Source: Triops longicaudatus (lineage: Eukaryota > Arthropoda > Branchiopoda > Notostraca > Triopsidae). From it: DNA of 64,000 nt. Position numbers and translations under genes: made by a program. Shown piece by piece: positions 11,932 through 22,253 of this stretch. Positions within the stretch are counted from its first letter, which is position 1. The number at the start of each line of letters is the position of its first letter. A model generated the notes under the pieces. The model was not told where the DNA came from. It ran no database searches and was given only the letters and a program-made list of their open reading frames with translations. The stretch lies in contig JAGQDJ010000019.1 of assembly GCA_022885665.1 (NCBI GenBank), forward strand, positions 585,754 through 649,753, in the 5' to 3' direction.

Positions 11932-13671
11932 TTAAAAAAGGCCTTGCGGAAATGAGCGTAAACAATGAGGAAACACGGACAGGCTTATGGGAATGCCAGG
12001 AGCGAGTATGGTTGCTCCCGTGATCCAGATGGAAGACTAAAGAGAAAACTGAAACTTCGAAACTGAGAGGGCAACATGGACCGACTGGGATAGAACAGAA
12101 AAAGTGTCCGCTGCCCCCCAGTCAAATACGGGCCGGCTGAGATAAGAACGAATTTTGAAAGGGAAAGACCTACAGCTTAGCTGTCCCTGTTGTTTTGTGC
12201 AGGTAACTATCTGACTATTGGCGTGGCAACTTTCACTTGTTACAACATGTGTTTAAAACGGGACACAACTCTTTAGACTTGGGAGAGAACTGAGACCGCG
12301 CATGATTAAAGCGATACTCCGCATAAAAATGAGGCAACTTACCGGTAAGTCCTGCGAAGTAGTCGGTACGGGCCCAGGAGCTTCCGTAGTGGGACCCATG
12401 TTGAGCTTGACAAGGGAAGCTCCCACACGAGAGGGGGAAGATGCTATGGGAAACGTGATAGCTTCAGCTTCGGATGTCAAAACCACTGCTTCTGGGGAAG
12501 TCAGGTCACCACGTGACTTCTCAGGATTGAGGGCAAGTTCCTTGCTTGGCGTTTCTTCCACGGGCAAAGGGCTTGCGTCCGAACCTAGGCCAGACTCTGG
12601 GCTTTGGATCAAATCTTCCAATGCGGAGAAATTAATTTGGTCTAGTTTTTCGGGACGAGAGGGAATGTCGAGCGCCACGTGAGCAACGTTAGCTTGCGCC
12701 ATACTGTTCTCTTCGAGACTGGATTGCGACTCGTCAGCTTCTCGTTGTTCGGTGGGCTCTTCGGAAGCCTTACTTTTAAGCTCGTGAGCCAAATCCTCGT
12801 TGCTGTCGGAAGACTTAGCAGTGCCAGTGCTGGGCGACAAACGTACTTGTTCAGCTTCCGTACCGATAGCCGAGCCGTCAGCATAAGCCTGTGATAATTG
12901 TGAAAGTAATTTGGGAAACATACTGGGACTCAAATTTATAAAGCGAGTTAAGGACGGACCCAAAATATAAACCTGGCACCCGGCTAAAGCAGGAGAAGGA
13001 AATCTCACCGTATTAGGAGTTGTTGATAAGGAATAATCAGTTTCAGGATGGTCATCTTCTTCCGTTTCCCCCAAGGAATCCGTACGGGATATCTCGGGGG
13101 TACCCGGCTCCTCGGCCGATTCGAAGAACATCGGAGTTGCGTAACCCGAGCTTAAGAGAGGCATAGGGGTGCTGTAGCCAGACATGGTGGATCCCAAAGA
13201 AGACTCGAATTGACCACCCGTAGGCGTGGGTAAGGTCAAGGAGAGAGAGTCTTCGGAGGTCAAGGAAGTGCCATCCGAGTTGTTCCTGCTTGAAGGGCGC
13301 ATATCCGTAGGTGCCGAGGGACTTCGGCGAATTTTGGGTTTGTACTTGGATAAAACGTGGGTGAGACCTTTTTTCTTCGGTTTCGACTTCACACCAGTGC
13401 CTTCGGGATCCGAATGAGTGGCGAGCAAGTTGTCGTCAAGGTGGTCGGATGCTGGCTCTTCGACTACCGTTTCTTGCGTTTCCGATAAGGTACTTGCGGA
13501 ATTGATCTTGCCCTTCTTGTTGCGTTTACGTCGGAGACCTAAGAAGGAACGTGGCCCAGGTTTGTCAGCAGCAGCTTGGCCCACTTCCGATTGGTCTGAA
13601 ATGCCATCATTACCTCCCACAAATACGCCTGGTAGGTTTTTCACCGCGGGGTCCAAGTCGGTAGTGTCCAT
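11932..13671 (-). CDS. Intrinsically disordered Ser-rich protein with hydrophobic C-tail
   Basis: Not recognised. Exon 13671-12343 (443 codons) starts with ATG and ends phase 0 at a strong donor (CCG|GTAAGT). The best downstream acceptor, a T-rich CTCTTTAG, opens exon 12036-11932 with 34 codons and a stop, giving 477 aa. The first exon is rich in Ser, Pro, Glu and Thr with basic patches (RRKRNKKGK, KSKPKKKG, YKPKIRRS) and little predicted globular structure apart from ILGPSLTRFINLSPSMF. The second exon encodes a hydrophobic tail (SSIWITGATILAPGIPISLS). Reading through the donor instead gives a 472-aa product. A scaffold or signalling adaptor is possible, but no function is assigned. Confidence 0.7.
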
Positions 13672-15195
13672 GTTATGCTTAGATTACGAACAATAGAGCA
13701 CTCACTTGAGTAAGAGCTAGAATGTCGGTAATGGATTAGAATACCGGATTTAACTTTTACTGCTTCTTTAGCGTATCAACGTCGCTAAGACGTAGGGAAT
13801 GGCTTCACCTTCGTCTGTCGCCCAGGACTGCTTAGAACGGACTGGGCTATGCTACCAGTGCTTTTGCTAAGGTAGTGAAACAGTAATGAAGATCGGATAA
13901 TACGCAACTGGCTTCTTTTATTCTGTGTGTTGCAGAAGGGGATTATTTTCATGTTGGATGTTATGATGCTAATTCACATGTGGCTTACACACTAGATAGT
14001 CACGACATTAATTCACACAAGGAAATGTTAAGACTTTTTTTTACTGCACTATGTTGAGAACGATTTTGTGTTACATACTGTCTTAGGAGCTTTCCGTTTT
14101 GGTGTGTACCTCTCTGTGTGGAACTTCTAAACGTACTGGTCGTAGTCTACTGTAGCCTACATTCACTTTCGTAAGTTTCTTTTTATTTTTATTTTTGGTT
14201 CGGAGACAAGAGAAAATGTCGATCATTACTGTTGGTGTATGAAAATGCTCCGTGAAAGACAAACCGTTCGTATAGATACGGTACTGTCGGAATTCTGGGC
14301 TATCCAAGCCGTCGAACAACCTTTGCCGGTCCAGGCGAGGTAGGTGGCTTGATAGTTTGCGATTCGTAATGCCAGATCTCTTTCTTTCAAAAGACTGCAT
14401 GAAAGTGTAAGACGCAGTCGTTACGTATTTTATGGCACGCAAATCCTTCAGTTATGAAAGCTACTTCTCGTTTTGTCTTAAAGATGAAATTGAAATGATT
14501 GAATTAAAGAATGGCGGAGTGATTCATTACGAGTCATGGTAATATGATAAGCTAAACAGATGTGTTGTTTGCCTCTCGTAATGATTCAGTGTTTCAAGGA
14601 ACAGTTGGGAATTACTGGTCCCTAGGTAATATTTATGCATCGCAGTTGTTCGGTAATAAAAGTGAGGAAATACTGTGCTTCCTTCAAGGAGCAAAGCAAA
14701 AGCTGACTAGGTGGTAACAAGGTTATTGAAAGTAGTTTGTAAACTACGAGCAGTATATTTCGTTATTATTGAGCCTTTGTGTGATAGAATGCGATAGCTT
14801 GTTAATGCAGGTTAATGTTATTCTTACCGTTAGCTTTTTCAACGGTATTCTCAGAGAGTTATTAAATGAGTGCACTTCGATTTCCAGGCCCATACTTTTT
14901 ATTTGCATTACGCACGTACATAGAAGAGGTAGGTTAGGTAGAACTGACGCTACGTCAAGAAAATTTATACGAAGTTTTATGGCACGAAAAAATCAAGCAA
15001 AAAGAGATTCATGACACAATTAACCATTCATACAAATAATAGGTCATCGTGATGGAGATGGTTTGAGTAAAAGCACTGAGTTGCCTTAGAGCGTAGCTAC
15101 ATGTGCTTTTAGCAAAGCTTTAAGTTACTGTAGGTAAATTTAGTTCATAAAACAAAACTTGCACAATATCGTAAAATGCCCAAGAGGGAAATTTT
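13672..15195. other. Intergenic, 1.5 kb
   Basis: Nothing recognised. Open frames on both strands are short and without family similarity. The promoter of the gene ending at 13671 should lie in the first few hundred bases. Confidence 0.5.
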
Positions 15196-16860
15196 TTAAG
15201 TGATCGTTCTAGTTTTTGCTTCATTGAGATTTTGCCAGTTGTAAGACGGATACTTAGGAGCAAAACCAATTGGTCCTGACGTGTGGTTACTCTCGCCCTC
15301 ATCTCGTACATCGTCCGCTCCAAAGGCACTTTCTGCGTACGTTGGAGGCGCTATATTAAGAAAACAGTTGAAAATTTAATAGTAGATCACCGATAAAAGT
15401 GTAACGAAGATAATATTTTACGCATATCGGGATAAGTGGGGAAGCTGGAAACAAAAGGTGCATAAAAGCCTCCTCCTCCCACAGCGTTGTTGTAACTAGG
15501 CGGGTTATCTGGTCCAGACAACGCAGGAGCCGAAGGACCAGGTAACTCTCCAGCAGGTACTGGGTATGGAGGTTGGACGGGAAAAGCAGGAACTGACTTC
15601 CTTTCGGGATCGAGAGGTTTCACCTCAGCAGCTGGCCTTGTACTGTAACGCCCCACATAAGGGATGGTGCCAACTTTTATTTTGAATGGCAGCTCCAAGT
15701 CGAACGAAAAGAAACCCGGGTCCACTTCAAACTGAATTATCTCAATAAAAAAAAAAACACGTTTTTCCTTTTTGTACTAAAAAACATACCTCTAGTATGT
15801 GATTTGTGTCAATAATATCGCAATACGGAAGACCTGTAGGAGCCATGGGAGGTAAAACGAGGCCTTCGTGGTCCCACGTCTCAGTACTTTTAGAATCCAG
15901 GAACTTCCCACATTCCTGAAGTAGCAAACGGGATTCCGTTTTATGTTTTCCTTGCGCTTTGTACGTAATATTCTACACCACTTATTAGAACGGATTCTTT
16001 TCTTCCGGATTTTCTAGGTTACCTCTACGAGTTTCATGTTAACAAGTACTGAGTTGTAACTCTTATTGTCCACGTTGGCGTTAAATTCAACGTACTCGCC
16101 AGGTACGTAACCTGTTCGGGATAAGGATGCCGAAGCCGTGATTTTGCCCGAACGGCAGCAGAGACAACACACACGCTTGTGATCGGTTTGATGTTGCGGC
16201 GTCTTCCGATGAAACGTAATAAACTCAAGATTCTAGCGACATATAAACAAACTTACTAGACATTCCGGGTAATTGTTAAGATCCACAATCGAATTTAATG
16301 TGATCATTTTCTTGGTTTCATTGTCAAAACGCCATGGCCTATCAATTTTGGCTTTCACGCAATAGCGTACGTGTCCGTACTGTCCTTCAAATGATGACGG
16401 CAAACCTCCAGACGGCAAGCGCATATCAAAGCGATATGTGTACTGTCCAGGTTGTAATTCGTAGGTACCGTCTACATATGAATAATCACGATATTTATTT
16501 TTAAAAGAGAAAAAACATGTCGTAGATGCAGACCATATACCTCCTCCGTTTACAACCTGTTGCAGTTCGAGGCATTTTTGATGTGAAGTGAAGTAAACAG
16601 TCTGCGTCCTGCGATTATCTCCCGAGCCGGTTGTACGTGTCTCGGACCATCTTACGTTGGCTTCGCCTTTGCAAGTTATCACGATTTCTGTACGAAAAAG
16701 TCATAAGAAATACTCTTAATTCTTGAAACTTAAAGAGTACTATACTTCTAAAAGTTTTAGGCTTATCCAAGCATACATGTAAGTTTCCAGATACGAGAGC
16801 GCCAGGAAAATAAGCGGCATATGGATTATCCAGAATTATCTCAAACTGTAACAGACCCAT
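15196..16860 (-). CDS. Alpha-arrestin (ARRDC-type) with PPxY motifs
   Basis: Alpha-arrestins are adaptors that bring NEDD4-family ubiquitin ligases to membrane cargo. Exons (- strand): 16860-16746, 16687-16541, 16471-16257, 16232-16023, 15972-15790, 15731-15422, 15350-15196; phases agree, 444 aa. Arrestin N domain at residues ~1-160 (IILDNPYAAYFPGALVSGNL, VITCKGEANVRWSE, LPSSFEGQYGHVRYCVKAKI); arrestin C domain ~165-330 (SASLSRTGYVPGEYVEF, FEVDPGFFSFDLELPFKIKV). The tail carries two PPxY ligase-binding motifs, PPSY (NPPSYNNAV) and PPTY; the second is created only by splicing into the last exon. A Cys-rich insert (VCCLCCR) lies in the C domain. This places it nearer ARRDC2/3/4 than TXNIP, without resolving orthology. 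Confidence 0.9.
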
Positions 16861-17860
16861 TTCTTACGAGTTCGAATTCCCACCGTCCAAGTTGTAGCAA
16901 ATGCCACCGCAAATTCTGGTAAAGAACGCCCAAACGCCCCCGACCGACCCACACCCCTCAAATGCGCACATTACAGTTAAAACAGTTCCAGGAAGTGTGC
17001 ATGGGATATGCTACCACCTAGTGCTAGAAGCAAGGAAGGCGGGACTGTCAATTTAAGTGTTTCTGTTTTTGAAACACAAGTACGAAAATTCTGTATTCTA
17101 AATGGAAGAGTTTCTGTTCTTACCTGAACTAAAAAGTATCAGAATTGAGTCCATCTTAAACAATAAACATTAACAATAAACAAATAAACAATAAACAACT
17201 AAGTTGCTGTTTTTGAGGTAATTATGAAACAAAAACAAACCCTTTCGATATTTTCATTGAACGTATAAATAAATTAGTGCATATTAATTAAACAGTACTG
17301 CCATTTTCAGTGATGTATTAAACATTCTTTCGATTCAAATTCTTCGCGCTTTAAGGTTGAATGTGATCCATCCGCGTTTCTAGTTCGTAGTTTAGTAGCA
17401 TATTGGTGATAGGAACCTCGAATATGAGAAAGCCAACCAGGCTGAATATCCTCGGCCGCTTGCTATATCTCGTTGTGTATCCTTCTTTCACCTCCTCGGG
17501 GCATGTGCAGAGACCTGTCCGGGCAAGTCAGGACACGTTTGGAACGTTTGAAGCAACTTACGAGAATTCAAGGAACAGGAGTGTGAACGCGTTCGGGTCC
17601 GTTGGAACTTGCCGTAACGAGCTTTGTTGTTTGCAGCGGAAAAGGCCAAACAGTGTACCAGTGTTGACGCCTACGAAGAGAACTAATACATAAAATAACG
17701 ATAGTCGACAACACATGCTAGTTGTGCATCCAGTTCATAATCGTGTGTGGTTACAAGCACTTGTTTTGGTTCAGTACAGCAAAAATCGTTACTGCTTGAC
17801 TAAGATAGCCGTATCTATCTGAAGGCCATCTGCGTCGCTGTAATTTACGAATTTTCAGAG
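16861..17860. other. Intergenic and possible 5' UTR of the MDM2-like gene
   Basis: Contains an AATAAAC-type simple repeat near 17160-17205. A strong donor (GAG|GTAAGA) at 17861 closes what looks like a non-coding first exon of the gene that follows. No coding exon for a SWIB domain was found here. Confidence 0.4.
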
Positions 17861-17940
17861 GTAAGAATAACCTTAATTTACACATCAAACAGGTGTTTCC
17901 CTCTGATACGCATTATATTATTCTATTTTTTTTTATCTAG

Positions 17941-19360
17941 GTACTGAGATTTACATTTCACATCTTCAAGTAAAAAATTTTTATTTTTTAATACTCGCCC
18001 GTCGACCATGTCCGCCACTTGCACCTCAGGTATATGCCGTTCAAAAAATAAGTTACGTTCCTGATTTGCTAAATGAATCACTTCCATGCCGTGAAGCATT
18101 GGAAGGTCCCGAGTCAAAGCGTCCACGACTCGACGAGAGCAACCACACTGACAGCGATGCGGAGACTATTTACAGCTATCAAGGTTACGAAACTGGTAAG
18201 CAATTTTTAAAATTAAATTTTCCTATTGTTTATACTAGTTAAAGAAAATCGTAAGTTATGGAGAAAAACTGACTTTGTCGTCTTGTGAACAACTTTTAGC
18301 CATAGTAAGGGATTCCGAAGATGATTGGTCACCGGCTGAGGAAGAAATTAGCATACACCATCCTTGCTGTAATGGAAATTGCAGTGCCGCCAACCGAGCT
18401 TCTACCATTCAGGCCGCCGTGTTTCAAGTGGGCGAGGAGTATGAGATTGCTTCCGACTCGGACAGTAGCAGTAGTATGTCTACAGAATCTTCATCTGGAA
18501 TGGAGGTACGGGTAAACACCTTTTTTGTAAGCCATGACGATGACGTTGTTATTTCTAGGACTGCGTTTTACCAATCATAGCAGCGACTGCCGCGTCAGAT
18601 GCGGGATTTTTTGCCGATACCAGTGACGTTTCGTTTTCTGATGAAGAGCTAATAATTCGGTATTCACCATTGCGTCCTACACATGGTGGTACCAGCCCAG
18701 ACTCGGATCCTGCTATTCTACCCACCGACAAGTGGAAATGCGTCGTCTGCAATCGAGTCAATACTCCAAAGATGCGTTATTGCAACGCTTGTTACCAGGT
18801 AACGTGTTAAACAGGCAATCGTGGTGCGGTCTTTGAATATGACCATGTCTATGCTTCAGGTCAGAAAAGGTTGGTTGCCAGCTCGCCCGAAAAGACGTGT
18901 CCGGAATCGCCGGAAAGAGGAAAGGGATGCGAGAGGCTCTGGGTCTCGGTCAACTAGCTCTGTGATAAACTCTTTCGGCTCAGACCCTGCACAGCAGAGC
19001 AGCTTCATGGATGTCGGATCGCAAGAACCGTCGGAAGACGTCGTGGATGGACCTATGGGTAATGGGGACCGATCCTCACAAGAAGCATCTCAGCCTTCGT
19101 GCAGTCAAGAATCCCAGCCTTCGACCTCGCAGGCTTCGGCTCCGTCATCGCAAGAATCCAACGTGGGACCTATCCGATTGGGCAGAAGGGAATTTCTGTG
19201 TGAAAATTGTGGCATGCGGCCATGTAATGGCGGCTTTTTGCACGGGTTGACGACACATGTTGTTTATTGTTATTTTTGTTCGAAACAAATGTGGAGAGCG
19301 CGTAAGACGTGCCCTGTGTGTCGTCGGACTATTAAACAAGTCATTAAAGTGTTTTTGTAG
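17941..19360 (+). CDS. MDM2: MDM2/MDM4-like RING E3 ligase (N-terminus unresolved)
   Basis: MDM2 is the RING ubiquitin ligase that controls p53. Exons: 17941-18195, 18300-18505, 18559-18798, 18860-19360; phases agree, 399 residues visible. In order: a basic NLS-like ESKRPRLDES, an acidic region (DSEDDWSPAEEEIS, ASDSDSSSSMS), a RanBP2-type zinc finger (WKCVVCNRVNTPKMRYCNAC), a Ser/Gln-rich linker, and a C-terminal RING of the MDM2 C2H2C4 type (CENCGMRPCNGGFLHG, CPVCRR) that ends at the protein's last residues (VIKVFL), as in MDM2. The p53-binding SWIB domain was not found, and no ATG exists in frame in the first visible exon. Either an upstream exon was missed or this gene lacks it. Confidence 0.85.
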
Positions 19361-19462
19361 TCAAGTGTTTGAAAAACCAAATTGTGGGCTTACTGGGAGA
19401 CTTGGGTTATAGAGCACAAATGATTTAAAGGAGAATATATAATTTTTCTAAAATACGAATTT

Positions 19463-21165
19463 TTATTCCAAATCAACTTTTGGCAAGATCGTAGCGCTGG
19501 ATAAAATATCGTCAGGTGTCAACTGTAACGTAAAAAAAACTGTCATATTTTGTTTTAAAAATTTTTCCGTCACGAATTTACCTCAACAATTCGGTATCTT
19601 AGCCTGGGTAACAAACGCATTTTGAGGCTCATTAATCTATCGGGACAGCATGTGTTGCGTAAGCATACTTGGGAATCGAGAACTTCGAGAGAAGTCAGTG
19701 CCCTGTCATACGGAAAGAAAGTGTTGTTTGATTTTCCAAACAAGTCCAAACGTGTTCAATACCTTGTCGACGTGACGATTATCCCCGCAATGTTCAAATG
19801 TGGAATTACCGCCCGACAAGTTACAACAAGTTTGCCATCACTTCCCGTACTATCCAAGTTCAAGGCTTGCTGGAATGCGCGTCGCAATAGAGGCCTTCTC
19901 TTTAATTCTTTTTCGACATCCGGCAAGGGTAACTTGGGATGTTCCAATAATTCCTTCCCGAAATCGGGGAAGGGTAACTCCTCGGGTTTCTCCAGCTTCA
20001 GACATACTAGGAAGAGAGCTAATCGGGACAGTCGAAGCGGTTCCAACTGCCGCATTGCGTCCTGCAGGAACTGACTCCTCAGAACATGTCTCAGTAAATA
20101 CTTAGGGTAGACTCCCAAACAAGCGAAGGAAAGCGCAACATCAGCTAAAAGCCTAGTTTCAGACTGGAGTTCTTGTTTCCCCATCCGCTCGCTAAGGTCT
20201 TCAAGCAGATCATCCAAAAGATTAGACACTGATGAGTCGTCCATAGATGAGGGAACTATGCAACTAATAGCCCATAAAAACCGAGCAAAATCTTTCGCTC
20301 TTGACCTCTGTGCCGGATGATAAAAAGAGCTATGAGGCACAATACGATCTTTGACTCGGTTATCTTGGAGTATTCTCCGAAAATTTTCTAAAAGTGACAC
20401 ACTGGCTACATTTGCTTTACTGTCCGCTATGAAGGCGAGGGTATGGGAAGCTTCGGCTAACTTCATTGTTCTCTGACCGTCAAGTATATTGACCAGTTTG
20501 CATACGAGAATATCTGGATGACACTGCGATAAGCGTAGGATCTTAATCACAGGGATCACTATGGGACTAAATGATTCTGTTTCTAAATGCTCTGCTAGTT
20601 TCAATGCAAAGATTTCCTGTAGGATGCGAGAATTCAGTTTTACATCTAGCACGAAAAAAACATGCGAGAGCACGGAGATTTCCATGATCTTCGCTTCGTT
20701 TCGTAGCCACTGTTGATCTTTCTTTAATCTGTTATATACTAGCTTAACAAGGTTCCTGGCCCGTGGGTTTTTCTTTCCTAAGCTACAGTAATAACTCACT
20801 GACGGGAAATTTGCTGGAGAAATCTCTTTAAGGTTTTCTGTGAGATAAAGCAAAAGTAAGTCATACGCTTTCATTGAGGCAAAATTTCCTTTCAGAGCCT
20901 GAAGCAAGGAACTGCATGAGGCTATTATTTTGTCCACGTCAGTGGAATGGTCCAGTTTACGGCGCAGCTCATTTGCTGCTATTTTAGGGGAAAAATCTTT
21001 TTGTCTTGGAAAGGGTGCATTTTCACTCTCGTTTCTTATATAACGCGTTGCAATAAAGTCTATAACTTCATCTTGGTACGTCCTAAGCTTTCTTCGAGGT
21101 ACGCATAATGATTGAGAGAGAAGCCGGCATCCGCTTGGTATTGGAAAGCATCTGACTTGCTGCAT
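19463..21165 (-). CDS. FASTKD-like mitochondrial RNA-processing protein with RAP-like end
   Basis: Exons (- strand): 21165-19763, 19702-19582, 19522-19463; 527 aa. The N-terminus (MQQVRCFPIPSGCRLLSQSL, then RRKLRTY) is basic and lacks early acidic residues, like a mitochondrial leader. The body is helical-repeat in style (LTENLKEISPANF, LADVALSFACLGVYP), as in FAST kinase domain proteins. The end (VLDSQVCLRNT, MSLKMRLLPRLRYRIVEL) resembles a RAP domain. An apparent in-frame TGA near 19758 lies inside a 60-nt intron (AG|GTATTG ... GACAG|G), so the gene is intact. FASTKD proteins act in mitochondrial RNA processing; the member is not determined and similarity is weak. Confidence 0.55.
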
Positions 21166-22048
21166 TACAACTGACTGTACTCAATTTCCCTTAACAGGTG
21201 CCTGCAGGAGAACAAAAATAAGGAATTAGTTATGCCAGTAATGTATTATGGCTGAAATTAGCTTCACGAGCACATTTTTTCTTTAAAAAATATTTCGAAG
21301 GACTAGCTTCTACACTGCATCTACATAGATAGACATACCTTATTTAGAATTTACAATTAGAAATTAAATTACGAAAAGTGCAGATTACCAAAACTTTTCA
21401 ACTTTGACAATGAAAGAACGTTAAATCAATTGCAGTGCAAGATTCGACAGTAGCACGAGAGATCACGTGTAGTTGTTTATAATATGTGTACTAAATGTGT
21501 GGGCGTGTCGTGGGTGGCGAATAGTTTCTTTTGGCGGGAATTTGCAAGCTCGGAAGCATTTTCTCGGAGTCGTCCAATTTCTTTGAATTTTCGCAGGATG
21601 TTTAACAGTTAAATTGGGTATTTCATTACAAAAGATTAGAGTTATGTATCCTCTATATTTTTGAACGATATTGTTTTTCACAGCAGAAACTTGAGTTTAA
21701 ATGGAGTTTCGATTATTCGCTGGTCATGAACAAGATTCGCCCGCCTGGCGCCGTTCCAAGACTCCGTAGTGCTAGAGGCGCGTTCATTTGCAGCTCCCAA
21801 AAATGAAGAATAAAGGCGTGTAAAGTAGTGAATTTCTTCATATAAATAACGTACCAGACAATTCACTCGTAATAAGACTAGGAATGAAAAAAGAATAACT
21901 AGAAATAAGAAATGAAATGAATAGTGGAAGTTTGATATTGTATTACAATTAAAATGAATCCATGCTAACCAAAGGAGAGAACCATATGGTGTCTACAGTT
22001 AGCAATATCTAACGTAGCGTAATTCCACCCGACAAATCTTGCGAAATA
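21166..22048. other. Region between FASTKD-like gene and TGR SECIS candidate
   Basis: Likely 5' region of the gene ending at 21165 and distal 3' UTR of TGR. No gene is supported. Confidence 0.4.
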
Positions 22049-22100
22049 CTTCCAGTCTTCTCCGCTCCTCTTTGGAGTGAAGGAAAAGTCCTTCATGATG
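22049..22100 (-). promoter_or_regulatory. Candidate SECIS element in TGR 3' UTR
   Basis: On the minus strand, about 155 nt after the stop, TGAA of an ATGA (22096-22093) faces GGAA (22053-22050), fitting the non-Watson-Crick quartet. A roughly 10-bp stem (GGACTTTTCC with GGAGAAGACT, one mismatch) follows, then a 4-bp upper stem with an apical loop starting AAA. The spacing from ATGA to AAA, about 18 nt, is longer than usual and there is an internal loop, so this is only a candidate. Confidence 0.35.
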
Positions 22101-22253
22101 CGTAAGAAATGGTAATTTCCTAGGCTTTCGTCAAGTTTTGTCACCATCAACTATTGTTTGGTGCTGCAAACCTTCAGCCCTGCAATCTTTCGTTTTAGAA
22201 CATACAGAATATGCTGTTACACAAAATTGCAGGGCACGGAAAGCGCAGCCTCT

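Noticed and set aside
17923..18126. Minus-strand frame opposite the first MDM2 exon
   Set aside because: The plus-strand reading contains an NLS and connects in phase to the acidic and zinc-finger exons; the minus frame leads nowhere.
19703..19762. In-frame TGA inside the FASTKD-like gene, at first sight a nonsense mutation or a selenocysteine codon
   Set aside because: The TGA lies in a 60-nt segment with a GT donor and a pyrimidine-rich AG acceptor; removing it keeps frame and leaves a continuous protein.
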